Of a stretch of DNA of 64,000 bases, positions 20,968 through 32,713 are shown piece after piece (the stretch's first letter is position 1; each line of letters opens with the position of its first letter). Under the pieces are notes generated by a model, which ran no database searches, was not told the origin of the DNA, and saw nothing but the letters and a program-made list of their open reading frames with translations. The position numbers and the translations under genes were made by a program. Source of the DNA: Amorphophallus konjac (taxonomy: Eukaryota > Streptophyta > Magnoliopsida > Alismatales > Araceae); NCBI GenBank assembly GCA_022559845.1, contig CM040125.1, positions 323,461,829-323,525,828 on the forward strand, written 5' to 3'.

Positions 20968-20990
20968 TGGCGATCACCCTCCTTTGAGCA
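20968..20990 (+). promoter_or_regulatory. PBS-like sequence just after the element A 3' LTR
   Basis: TGGCGATCAC matches the first ten bases of the PBS of element B (TGGCGATCACGGTGGGAC). The next bases, CCCTCCTTTGAG, match the window's first bases, inside A's leader. A PBS after a 3' LTR is unexpected and hints at a tandem arrangement. Confidence 0.4.
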
Positions 20991-20999
20991 TTTCATGCT

Positions 21000-21733
21000 C
21001 CCCTTCTTTTCTTTATGTCCCACACATTTTAGCATCATTTTTATCCATTTTATCTTTTATTTTAAAATCTTTTTCTTTTCTTTTTAAAATATCTATGTGA
21101 CACGTTCACACTATATTTATGTAAGCACGACCTTCTTAGTATTGTACATGCACATCATGTTCTATAATCGATTACATAATCCTTACACCTGTCCCGAAGG
21201 GACTTGCATGAGTCTATATCTTACTATGCATGCTTGACTGCTTGATCCAGTTTGTTCAGATCACACTTCATCTTGATGCATCTTTAGCTTATACTCACAA
21301 ATAATAGGTTAAACAATCTCATTGTTAGTTCATTTTTGTTCATGACAATAGGGGGAGAATAATATGCTTTCAAGTCAAACACTTGCATATAACTCAGTCT
21401 GGTCATACATTTGGTGGATATTTAGTCACACAGTTGTATACAATCCAAAAATAGAGCATTTGCACATATTTCAAAAACCTTTGCATTTTGCACTTCAAAT
21501 TTCATTCTCATGTTCTATGTTCATGGTTCACACATCTTCTTAATGGTTGGTCATTGCTGGGTTCGTGCATCATTAGTTGTTCATTCCATTTCATTCATGT
21601 TTAAATTTCACAATTGATATCAGAAAAATGTTGTTCATTCTATATCATTCCTGTTGGAATTTCATCTCTGCCAAAGAGGGAGGGAGAGTTATGGATTACC
21701 ACAATATATTGTCATCATCAAAAAGGGGGAGAT
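21000..21733 (+). mobile_element. 3' internal fragment of a SIRE-like copia element
   Basis: Non-coding, AT-rich sequence with GGGGGAGAATAA (21352) and, at its end, the purine tract AAAAAGGGGGAGA (21720-21732) directly before an LTR start. This arrangement is typical of SIRE/Maximus copia elements. No copia pol is present, so the element is truncated on the left. Confidence 0.5.
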
Positions 21734-24598
21734 TGTTGGGTTCATGGCACTCTCTCTTTATCTTTGATAATGGTTTTGATGATTACAATTTATTGTGCGA
21801 TTTGCATTTGCATTGCATTGAAGAGAAATTCATTCACGATTATCTTGTGGAAAATGTCTTGTTGAAATGAGCTAAAACATGTTATCTACACTATCAATTG
21901 GCTCTAAATGTCCAGGTGAATGAATTATCTTCAGACTACTTTTGACTGAGAATGATTTGATTGGATTGAATATTGAACGTTTTTGGACTGAATTTGATAT
22001 TTTCGGGTTGACTGGAACCCATGTATGTGGTTTTCTTGAGCTACTTTAATAAATAATCTTGATGAGACTCTGTCATTTGGCATACTCAAGTAGCATGGAA
22101 TTGAACTTGCAGATAGTGTTTTGATGAAGACATAATATGACATTTATGTGATTTGCATTGAGGAGTCTTTGTTCAATATGAGTTTTTTTGTCAAACTTGT
22201 TAAATGGCATCACAATAGTTTTTCAATGAACTTTCCTTGGTTCTTACAAAGGAGGAATGGCCCTCAACTAGATCTTAATGCTTGTGTGATTTAATTGAGA
22301 TCAGTTCATTACACTGAATTTGAATGCCTTATTTTCGACTGAAGTTTGAAAGCTTTGACTGAACTTGGAAATGTGTGTTGGTCACATGAATGGCCATAAT
22401 TGAGCTGAATTGAAGTGCCTTACACTAATGAATTTGGTTGTGTGTTGAATGGATTGTGTGAGTTCATTGGACTGGCCTTGGAAACTCTGGATTGAACTTG
22501 ACTATCTTGGTTTGAAATAGAATTCATGTGAAGCTTGCTTGAATCATATTTGAAATGTGGGACTTGTGTAGAGAATGGGCTTCCTTGAGTTGATAGTGAA
22601 ATGGCTATATATCTAATCAAATTGGTTAGTCTTCCTATGGACAGCTCATGAAGTCCATGTGTGATTTAGTTGAACTCAAATTGCTCGACATGCCAAATTT
22701 ACTTTTAATTTCAGTGAGGAACTTGGTGAATCTTGGGTGAAAGGCTTTCTTATAGTGCTTGATGTATGGTTCAGTGTATTTGACCTTTGAATGAGGGAAA
22801 GTGTATTTTTTAGTGGTTTTCAATTATGTTTAATGCATCCTCTTCAAAGAGCTCTTTATGGTCCTTCATCCTTGTGCAAACTAATTGGCTTAATTTGTGT
22901 TGAAGGTGGTCCTTTCATGCATGAATTATTTCTGAAATGAAAGCTTGTATGGATGAATTGCAACAGCTCAATATGCAAGTTAAGAGATCTGTTCACATGA
23001 CAAAGATCCAAGGTAGTTGCTCTTTTCACTTAGCATTGATGATAGAATGATGAGGTTGAACATTCATAAAGTGCAGGTTCAAATTATGCTCTTAAATCAT
23101 GAAAGACAAGGTAAGAATTTACATTTGATGTAATTCATGATTGGTTACATTGGGTTGCATGTATAGATCTTAGGGAATGCATTAAATATCATTTCATGAT
23201 GTTACAAGGTTAATGGGTCGACCCCCCCACTCAATGGGTCATCCCCTGGGCTGAAAATAGCCTAAACAGAATCCTGTCGGCAAGTGGGTTGACCCACTTG
23301 CAGAGATGGGTCGACCCATTCAGTGTTTTGGGAAAAACCAGAACACTATTTGCAGATGGGTCGACCTACTTGCTAGATGGGTCGACCCATCTAGTTTCGC
23401 AACTCTACGCGTCCATTCCGTGGGCCACCGGAACCCAATGAAATCACTTCAAATGGGCTGAAAATTTACCCTCATGCCCTTGGGTTACTAATGAACATAT
23501 TAGGGTGGTTTTGCTAGGATTTTAGCAAGGGTAAAATGGTCTTTTCACACTACTCTCATGGGTGTATATATATCATACGAATTTAGAAGAAAAAGACAAG
23601 AGCTCTAATTTCTCTATCTGTTTTGTAGGAGAAGAAGGAGGGAGGCTGAGGAAGAGCACGAGATTCATCTACTTCCATCAATTTCTGGAGCTCGTGATTG
23701 AAGAAAGAAAGGAGTGGATCGAGAAAAGGAACGCGCAGACGTCCTCAACGTCGGCATTCGGCTATCCTCTGACCCGAGCATTAGAGATTATCAACTACAC
23801 CTCGTTTCTTCTCATGGGGAACTACTTCCATATCTTGTTTACATCTATTTGTGTCATTTGCTTTTGATTTTTGGGGTTGCATTGATCATATCTTGTATTT
23901 CCAATTTCTGAACATACATTTCTGTGAACCGTCTGCGGACGGGTGTTTGTGTGAAGGCAGAGATGCGTCTCCTCATGTGTGGATTTATTGTGGGGAAAGT
24001 TTTCCCCAAGTTTTTGAGTATAGACGGAGCTGCGACTCTGTGTGGTTTTAGTGTCTGAGGTGTGTTCCCCGATTCTGTGTGTGGGTGTGTGTGCTACGGT
24101 GGCAGTGTCTTGGGGCCAGGCCCCGTGTGTACATTGCTGCGGAAGTAGCATGTGTGGTGTTGGGGTTCATCCCCGTGTTGCTACGATTGTAGCATGTAGT
24201 GAAGCCTCACCGGGGTTCGGTGAGGGGTGGACGTAGGGAGCCCGTCGTGGTCTCGAACCACCTAAAAATCCCCGTGTTCGTTGTGATTGCATGTGTGTTT
24301 GTCCTTTTCTTCTATCTCCCTTCACAGGTCAATTATTTGGATTTTTATTCACTGCACCGTCACACATAGCTTCATCCGCTATTCGCTTTAGGCCTAATTT
24401 CACTGGTCACTTGCATTGATAATCCGTGTGAGATCGGAAAGATCGAGAGAATATTATAATCTCACTTCAGTATAGGATAATTAACGTTGTTAATTTTATT
24501 ACCACTGTGTTTAGTTTAGATAGTTTTTAAAAATCCACCATCTCGACTGGGGGACAATTCAACCCCCCTTGTTGTCTGCCATCTAGTCTGGGCCAACA
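21734..24598 (+). mobile_element. SIRE-like copia LTR 1
   Basis: Starts TGTTGGGTTCATGG after a purine tract and ends TCTGGGCCAACA, with GACAATTCAACCCCCCTTG close to the end. A TATA-like GTGTATATATATC is at 23562-23574. The same ends in reverse orientation are found at 57747-60094. No ORF within it looks real. Confidence 0.7.
23211..23392. repeat. cluster of GGGTCGACCC palindromes in copia LTR 1
   Basis: Six sites in 180 bp: near 23213 (GGGTCGACCC), 23234 (GGGTCATCCC), 23284 (GTGGGTTGACCCAC), 23306 (ATGGGTCGACCCAT), 23355 (GGGTCGACCT) and 23377 (ATGGGTCGACCCAT). They lie 170-360 bases upstream of the TATA box. Confidence 0.85.
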
Positions 24599-24599
24599 G

Positions 24600-25250
24600 A
24601 GTGGTTATCCCTGGTCTAGTGACCAGCATGGGATGGTTCCCCTGTAAGTCAAAGTCGAGTGAGGTGATGACCGAAGACTCCTGTGACGCGGCGGCGACGT
24701 GGAAATGGATCGATGGCAACTCCTGACGGCACGGACGGGAACATATAACTTGCTACCTCGCGCAGCTCGGCCTCACGCCGGACGGTCTCACACCGGGTGA
24801 CACTCAAACTCACAAGAGAAAGAGGGAAGGAAATGAAAGAGGGGAATCTCTCTCACGTACAAACCAAAGCTTTCATTCTATTCGTCATATCAAACATTAC
24901 ACACCCTAGCCTTCCTTATATAGGAGGAGGCTATAATAATTACACCCATAAACTTTCACTTATTATGTTTATACCCTGGCCTAATAAGATAAAGCCCACC
25001 AACCCACTATTGACTTTGTGGGTTTAATAAAATTAAAATACAATGACTTTTGACCAACCTTGCCTAATAAAATAAAAAGGAAATAATACATGTAGTAAAT
25101 ACATGTATTTTACATGCGTACATACTCAATACATAAATACGTGACGTCGAGTCTTCAGGCAGTCGAATCTCCGAGCCACAAGCTCGATGCAGGGGTGCGA
25201 TATCCGGTAGTGGGCCCGGTGTCCCCACCATCTTGAGTCTTGTCATTTGG
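24600..25250 (-). mobile_element. possible small LTR in reverse orientation
   Basis: Read on the - strand, this has an AT-rich upstream part, the TATA box CCTATATAAGG (24914-24924), a GAGAGAGATTCCCC-type downstream segment and a GC-rich end, which is the layout of a short plant LTR. I see no purine tract or PBS and no target duplication. The ends are approximate. Confidence 0.3.
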
Positions 25251-26019
25251 TTTCATCGTGCTCCCCAAGAGGGTCGAGTTGGCACGATGATTGAGATCGG
25301 ATGCAATGTTCGAGAGGAGTGCAGCTCGAGATGTGGTAATTGTCTGTGTGTGAGTCAACGGATGGCCGGTTGTGAGTTGGATCGTGCCCGTTGGGCCGGT
25401 AGAGGCTTCCCATTGACGAGCAGCTGGTGACCAGCGTGTGGTCTTTCACAGACAGAAGATGATGTTGGTGGTGCATGATGAACGGTGAGAGCCGTGTATC
25501 AGTGAGACCTTTGGTGGTCGTTTCCGTGGTGTGCTTTCCATATGGGATCTGGGCTTTGTCGAAGTTTGAGTTCTGACAAAGTTGGTCCCGTGCTATTGTG
25601 AGCTGATGGAGGCTCTGTATTGGTTGTTCCCTGGAGCATGGTGTGTGACCTATCAGCTGATTGTGAAGCTGATGTGCGATTTATCCGCCAACCATAGGAT
25701 GGATCGGTAGCTATTTCTCGTGATGAGGACTGTGTCTCCTCGGTGAGCAAGGGGATGGCAGCGGTGCCAGGATTGGTCTTTGTTGTGACTAAGGAGATGT
25801 CAGACTGTGACCTTTGGTGTGTGCCTGCTCTGAGGACCGGAGCGCGGCATGCCGAGCGAGGCGTTCTTCGTGATTGTAGTCTGGCTATGTCCCTCCGGAT
25901 CGGTGCTTTCATGAGAATCGAGGTTTTCTGTGCTGGGGCACTGACGGCGTTGTCAGTTGGTTTGGTGTTCTTCCCCTGTGTCTGGGCGTTTGTCCTTAAT
26001 TTTGAGGATGAAATTTATT
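25251..26019 (+). other. degenerate sequence upstream of the Tekay-type LTR
   Basis: Probably the 3' tail of the same Tekay/Del element: the last part (25995-26019) reads in one frame as NFEDEI-like, a common pol C-terminus in Tekay. The rest shows no recognisable domain. Confidence 0.35.
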
Positions 26020-26033
26020 TAAGGGGGGAGGGC
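26020..26033 (+). promoter_or_regulatory. polypurine tract of a Tekay/Del-type gypsy element
   Basis: AAGGGGGGAGGGC directly before TGTAATGCCCC, a typical Tekay PPT-LTR junction. Confidence 0.65.
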
Positions 26034-27272
26034 TGTAATGCCCCGTGTTTCTCGGATCTGGATCTGTGGGTTTCGAATCATCTTTTCACGGATTGCAGAT
26101 TATGTCCGAGTGAGCTTAGAACTTTTATACCTGATTGTCGGACCCATTGGTGGTGTGCCCGTGAGTTTTCTTGGGTCCGTGGCGTTGTGAGGAGCACGCC
26201 GATATTTTTTTGGAATTTTCGGAGCGCCTTTGTGGGTCCCGGGTTGCGTTTTGGGTTTTATGCGTGTTTTCGTCCGTCGGACCTTCGGAACCCCGTACAG
26301 GGTGGAGCGTTATGTTCTCCAACTCCAGGACATTACCACTGCGCTGTGCGTCTTCCGAGGATCTGGGAGGTGCTTTTCCCTATTTTTTGTATTTTTGGTA
26401 ATTTTTGGATTTTCTTATATATATAATCTCCTTTTCTCTCTCTCCCTCACTCTCATTTCTCCCTCTCTCCCTCTCTCTTCTCTCACGCTCTCCCTTCTCA
26501 CCCTCTCTTCTCCGGCGGCCGACGGAGCGGGGTGGGGGCGCAGCGGGGCAACGCGGGCGAGGAGGACGGTGAGGATGGGTCGAGGATCGGGGGACAGAGG
26601 CATGGTGAAGCTCGGCCGCGAGTTCGTGAACCGGCGAGGGATTAAACGGTGTTTCTTCGTGGATCGACGTCCACGGCACGTCGAATCTTCAGTGGGGGTG
26701 GAGAGATAGACCCTCAGATCGTGTACTTGTTTTCTCGTGGATTTGGTAGCCTGTGGCGAGCCGAGTGGGGTTCTTTTCCCATTTTGGGGAATATTAATAT
26801 TTTTCGGGTGTGAACCCGATCTATCTTTTTAACGCGTTAATCGGTGTTTTGTGGGCATCGTTGAATGCCTAGGGGCTTGGGGAAGGTTTCTCCTTTTGTT
26901 TCCACATCAACCGGGGGTGATTTGGGGAGTGGAATGGTTCCCTTCGTGGTTTCCGCCATTTTTGGGCGCGGACTGAGAACGCGCTAGCCAAGGTGGGTGC
27001 GTTCTTGGAGGCCGTGCCACCCCGATATAGCGCGTTCATCGGGGAAGATGAATAGTAGGGTGGTTCTGGTCACGCTGGTCTGATTAAGTGCGACTAGGGT
27101 CACACTCGTCTTACCCACCGCGTCAACGGGTTGACGTGCCTGGGAATCTGACAGCGACAGCTGTCAGTGGTTGATCGTGCCTGGGGTGACCAGCGCGTTA
27201 AGGCTGAACGCGCTAGTCACTGGTAGCACATTCTGGGAGATCACGCTCGACTTCGCAGCGCGTCCTAGAGTG

Positions 27273-27277
27273 AACGC
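27273..27277. repeat. target site duplication of element B, left copy
   Basis: AACGC directly before the LTR start TGTAGACGG. The same five bases follow the right LTR at 53486-53490. Confidence 0.9.
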
Positions 27278-30200
27278 TGTAGACGGCAAAAGAGTGTCGT
27301 CCACCCTCGGGGGAAAGAAACGATGATGTAAAGTAATGATGAAAAGGTGATTGTCAGAGAGGTGGAGACGGCAAGGGACGTCCACCCTCGTCTGTCCTAA
27401 GAGATGGAAATGACGAGATCAGCTCAAGAAGGGAAAGAACATAAAGGAGAGAAAGGAAAGAAGGATGCGAAACGGACTCCGGTACGTGGCGGAGATAGGG
27501 GTCGGAAGACCCTCTCGCGCAAACTGACCCCTTTCCGGTAAGCGTGACTTACCGTTCCACGAGCAGTTTTTCATATACCGGAGAATCCGAGACTCTAAGT
27601 AACAGAAATGGGGAGGCACGAAGACTCAGAAATCGCAATGGAATATCATTCTCCAGACAATTACAAGGATAATACGAACCAAGACGCACCACCATAGGAC
27701 ATTGGTCTTTGTGGGGTTCTAACAGCAATATAATATTATCAGCAATAATGAATGTATATGTATATATTAAGACCACCGCAAGACATTGGCCTTACGGGAT
27801 TTTTATTGCAGCATAAATAATAAATATTATATGTACATACATAAGACCACCGCGAGGTATTACTCTCCGCGGGGTTTCGACAGAAATTAAAGGAATAGAA
27901 CCACAGAATGAAAAGGCTTCGCGAGGAATGACTTCCGTCACGTACACCTTCGCGAGGAATTACTTCCGTCGCAGGGTTTAGACAGAAATCAAAGGAAAAA
28001 AAATGACAAAATAAAAGGCTTCGCGAGGAATGACTTCCGTCACGTACACCTTCGCGAGGAATGACTTCCGTCGCAGGGTTTAGACAGGAATTAAAGGAAT
28101 GAAATGACAAAATAAAAAAAGGCTTCGCGAGGAATGACTTCCGTCACGTATACCTTCGCGAGGAATGACTTCCGTCGCAGGGTTTAGACAGGAATTAAAG
28201 GAATGAAATGACAGAATAAAAAAAAGGCTTCGCGAGGAATGACTTCCGTCACGTACACCTTCGCGAGGAATGACTTCCGTCGCAGGGTTTAGACAGGAAT
28301 TAAAGGAATGAAATGACAGAATAAAAAAAAGGCTTCGCGAGGAATGACTTCCGTCACGTACACCTTCGCGAGGAATGACTTCCGTCGCAGGATTTAAACA
28401 AAAAGGAAAATTGACAGGAAAGAAAAGGGGAAGGGGATGTGATCGCCAGGGGCTGAGAGCCCCACAGGAAATGTCTGATCGCGTTCGCCGCCGAAGCGGG
28501 AGCAGTGCGGGTCCTCTCTTCCTCTTCGATCGGCCGGCCGACGAAGAGGGCCTTGCTTTGGTTACCCTGATTTTACTATTCTTTTTTTGTGTTTTATCTT
28601 TTTTGTTATTATATTTTTTGGGGGGTTTTGTTGCTTTTATTGTTTTTTTATGCTTTTATGCCTTTTTTAGAGAAAGATGAGAGAGCAAAGAGAGAAATCG
28701 GGTGATAGATGGTAGAATAAGGTAGTACGATATAGGAAAAGAATACTAAGAAAATATAGACAGGATGAAAATTTTATTTTAGATAAGACAGAGAAGAACG
28801 GAGATGGAGTTTTAACGATATATAATACTAATAAGGGAGAGGAGATAGACTTATTGTTAAACGAAACGTAAAGGAGGATGAAGATGGAAATTTAACAACA
28901 AATAATAATGATGAAGGAAAGAACTAGGATAGATGAGAGAGACAATAGCCGGGTACCTCAAAAGGAGGGATGACCTCCTACTCTTTTGGTCGACGGAAGA
29001 AGCGGGATCCCCGACTGGTTAACCCTGCACGGAAAACAAATGAAGAGAAACAACAACGAGATAAGGACGACGGTGGTGTAGCATCAATTCTTTAGAAGCT
29101 GATATTGAGAATAGCATAAGAGAACACTAACCTGGTTGGTAGTATTTAAAAACCCCTTTTAGACATGAAAAGGTAGGTAGATGATATGATGAATGAACAA
29201 AGAGGGGTCTCTCAGGAAGAGAGACACTATATGAACGACAAGTAATGCATGCATATGTAACTAACTGAATGAAAACCAGACAACAAGGGGGGAGAAAACT
29301 TATTCAGAGATGGATGATGGGCTTTGGATGAGCTTCTTCGGCAAGGTGAGGATGAACCAGGCACGCAGCACAGCAGAACAGCTTCCCTAGTGCACTTGAC
29401 CACCCAGGGAACTCAACCTTCTTCATTTCACGGGCTTCAACACTGATCAGTCTGGAGCATCTCTTTCATTCCATACGGACACATACACGCACTTACACAC
29501 ACGCATCTGCAAGAACACTCATGCATGCATACCTATATATACACATAAGAATATACTTACGAAAGATAGATTGGAGGAGAGAGAGTTGGAGAGAGAAAGG
29601 AAGAGGGAGGGAACGACTCTTCCCCCTTTTTTTTAGAAATTTTTTTTATATTAGTTTTATATATATGCAGCATATATATGCAGAGAATATATAAGAATTA
29701 TATAAGAGGTATATATATATATAATGTTATATATATATATATATATAAGAGAGTGAGAGAGAACGTGATAGGGGGAGGGAGTGAAAGGAGTAAAAATAAA
29801 ATAAAAGAGAGAGACAGTGAGGGAGAGAGAGAGAGAGACACGTGAGAGAGGGAGAGAGAGGGAGGAGTGAGAAGCAGGGGGAGGGATAAAGAAATAAAAT
29901 AAAAAGATGGGAAAAAAAAGAAGAAAAGAACGAGAGGGGGGAGATCAGAGAGAGTAACGAGAGGGAGAAAGAGAGAGAGGGTAACAGGGAGAGGGATTTA
30001 AAAAAAAAAGAATGAGAGAGAGATCGAGATAGCAGGAGAGGAGAGGGGGAGGGGAGAAAAAAAAGAATAAATAAAAAAAAGAGAGAGTGAGAGGGGGGCG
30101 CGAAACAGAAGAGGGAGAGAGGGAGAGAGAGAGAGAGAGAGAGCCGCAGTGCGGCGAGAGAGAAAGAGAGAGAGAGTGAAAGGGGTAGTGAGAGAGGGGG

Positions 30201-31497
30201 GTCGTCGGTGGCGGTGGCCGCAGCAGGGAGGGCGGCGGTGCACGGTGAACGGTGGCGAGGGAGGCCGCGTGGCGAGCTGGAGGCGGCGTCGGGGCAGTGG
30301 TGCTGGCGAGCTGGAGGCGGCGTCGGGGGCGGGAGCAGCGCCCGAGACGGGCCGGAGACGGGAGCGGCAGCGGCAGCGGGGGGAGCAGGCGGTGGCCGGG
30401 GCTCGTGCGGCAGCGTGCGGGGGCGGAGCGTGGCGGTGGCCGGGGCTCGGGCGGCAGCGTGTGGGCTGTGACGGGGGCCGCGGCCGGCGGCGTCGGGAGC
30501 GGCTGGGCGGCCGGAGCGCGGCGGCGGAGGCGGGATGCGGCGGGTGCCGCGGCCAGAACAAAAGGGCCGTTGCGGCCCTAGAGTTCAAAAGGGGGGGGCA
30601 CGGGCGACGAGGCCCCCCCTGCGAACTCAAGAAAGAACTTTTTTTTTTTGATTTTTTTTACACGAAAGAGGGAGAGAGAGGTTGAGGGAAAGAGAAGAAA
30701 ATGGAGAGAGAAGGAGAGAAAGTGAGAGGAGAATGGGGGAGAGGGGGGAAGAGAATGAAGGCGTGAGAGTGAGAGAGAAAGGGAGAAAACCGTGAGAGAA
30801 AGGGAGATAACAGAGGGAGAATGAAGGAAACAGGGAGAGAGAGATGGAGGGGAAAAGAGAGAGGAGAGGAGCAGAGAGGGAATACGGGAGAGAACTGAGG
30901 GAGAGTGAAGGCCAGAGAAAGTCAGAGGGGGAAGGAGAGAAGCAGAGAGTGAAGGAGAGGGTCGGTTCGCAGTGGGCTCCGAGGGGGTCTCGTGGGTGCA
31001 TGCAAAAAGGGGGGTATGTGTGTATGGTGAGGGGCTTGCGATGGGGTGATGGGTTACGGAGGAGGTGAGAAGGAGAGAGAGAGTGTGTTAAAGAGAGGGG
31101 GCAAGATCCGGACAAGGTGGGAAGAGATTAAAAAGTAATAAAGGATGGGGTCAAAATTTGTTTATTTATTCTTAGAATAAGAAGGGGCCAGGCCCATGAT
31201 CACATGAGCCCATTAACACTTAATAAACTTCCCTTTATTTATTTATTCTTAGAATAAGAATGGGCCAAGCCCATTAACACACTTATTATTATTTTTTTTG
31301 TATTATTATTATTTTTTTATGTAGAAAAGAGAATAGCCACAAGCCCATTAACAGGAGTCTCATTAAGAAACGACAATCGAGGTTTACTAGATGGAAATTG
31401 GAGGTCACTCAGCTAACTTAACCGTGCGAGCCACTTTGGGGCGTCTTAGTGTAATACGGGATTTACTCAACGCAATGTTTAAAATGCCGTGTCTACA
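27278..31497 (-). mobile_element. 3' LTR of element B
   Basis: + strand borders TGTAGACGGC...GCCGTGTCTACA. Nearly identical to 49264-53485. Contains a 105-bp tandem array (27915-28397), a TA microsatellite (about 29708-29748), long GA-rich stretches and a GC-rich block (about 30190-30620). The long ORFs seen here are low-complexity artefacts. Confidence 0.92.
27915..28397. repeat. about 105-bp tandem repeat in the B 3' LTR, five units
   Basis: Each unit starts GGCTTCGCGAGGAATGACTT, contains CTTCGCGAGGAATGACTTCC a second time after CACGTACAC, then GTCGCAGGGTTTAGACAGGA and an A-rich tail. Units begin near 27915, 28018, 28121, 28227 and 28331. Confidence 0.9.
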
Positions 31498-31512
31498 GCT
31501 GCCCCGCCTTGG
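31498..31512 (-). promoter_or_regulatory. purine-rich tract of element B
   Basis: Reads CCAAGGCGGGGCAGC on the - strand, directly before the 3' LTR start TGTAGACACGG. It matches element A at 19657-19671. Confidence 0.7.
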
Positions 31513-32350
31513 CGTCTGCTTTACAGGGGAATGACACGGAGTGGAATGGAATAGAAGTGTAATGAAATGGAGTGGGGAGTGGACTGAAAAGTTGATGCCA
31601 AGGCGTGATGAGACACGTTTTTAACACTACGTGATTGGAATCTTTCCTGAGTTTCAACAAAACATCCTTGAAGAAAGGTCCTCCGAAATCAACGATTGTC
31701 TGGCTGGAAATAACAAAAGACTAACAGAAAGAGGGACCAACTTCTCGGCGTGGAAGTACCTGAGTCGTAGACCCGCAGGTTTCACCTTGGGGAGCGGTTA
31801 CCAGCCAATGTGGAAGTGCTGTGACCAAGGTGGGTCCAATGGAGTAAATAAAAAGGGTAGCTAATAAATCCAAACAAAGGTCTCTTTCAGCCAGCCAGCC
31901 CAAGGTGGTTTCACAGAAACTCAGTACTTGATTCAGAATGGAATATCCCGTATTAATCAAGAATTTAAGCACATCGGCCCTCACAATCGAGTTAAATGAA
32001 TGATCTTTCACAGTGATATCAAAGTCCTACATGAATGCATGCTGGGTTTAAAGAAAAAAATTAAAACAAACTAAAAGTAGAAAATAGCCAAGGATAATAT
32101 TGTTAAGTTGCTTAGGACGGGTCAGGATACCGATTCGATGAGACGATACTGAGCCGGGGCCCGTTTATCCACGCATCGATTCACCGAATGGAACCATCGT
32201 TCCCATGCTATCACAACCTAACGGCCTATCCGTACGTCCTGAACTCCTCTGGAGTTATCACTGTTTTTGTTAGAGGGGAACTCAAACTCCAGATTCATCC
32301 AAGGCATAAGGTCCTTGACGTGCTCTAATAGCGTAGATATCATATAGTAG
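31513..32350 (-). other. conserved 3' region of element B with coding-like sense segments
   Basis: Aligned with A's 18860-19655. On the - strand, 32347 down to about 32226 encodes about 40 aa (MISTLLEHVKDL, then MNLEFEFPS) ending in TAG. From about 32028 down to 31721, after a TGTAG acceptor-like site, another frame is open for about 100 aa (includes GYSILNQVLSFCETTLGWL). Both frames have partial counterparts in A. The protein is unknown to me, and stops separate the segments. Confidence 0.4.
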
Positions 32351-32642
32351 GATGCATGACACAGTGGGGTCAGTCACTGGGGTGACTGATGGTGGGACAT
32401 GGTAGGGCAATGGCGCCCTCTTGCTTTCTTATTTTGTTCTTGGAACCTGCACTGAACAGCAAGCAGTGAAGAAGGATTTATTTCATAAGAAGTAAAATTA
32501 CATTCAACTGTACAGGACATCCGCACATCAATACAGGAGCAGGAGAAAACACGACACAAATCAGACAAGATTTATTCGGTTAAAATTCACCACGGTAACT
32601 TGTCATAAATGCTTTACATTTACCTTTTTACCCCCCTTTTCA

Positions 32643-32650
32643 CTATAAGT
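32643..32650 (+). promoter_or_regulatory. TATA box of the DUF7745-like gene (B)
   Basis: CTATAAGT in TTCACTATAAGTACCCC, 71 bases upstream of the ATG at 32714. An intact TATA inside the retrotransposon, oriented opposite to gag-pol. Confidence 0.7.
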
Positions 32651-32713
32651 ACCCCTTTGCTCCTTAGCAAAAGATCATCCATTGGTGGTTCGGGGAGTCA
32701 AGCTCTTTTTGAG

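Noticed and set aside
25743..26426. 227-codon ORF across the Tekay purine tract and LTR start
   Set aside because: It crosses the PPT-LTR border and has no domain apart from a short tail resembling the end of pol.
27739..28110. ORF with repeated NPATEVIPREG phrases
   Set aside because: It is the 105-bp LTR tandem repeat read in one frame; stops lie in other units and no start context exists.
30149..30685. Gly/Arg-rich ORFs on the + strand of the B LTRs
   Set aside because: Overlapping ORFs in all frames in a GC-rich block, typical of base-composition artefacts.
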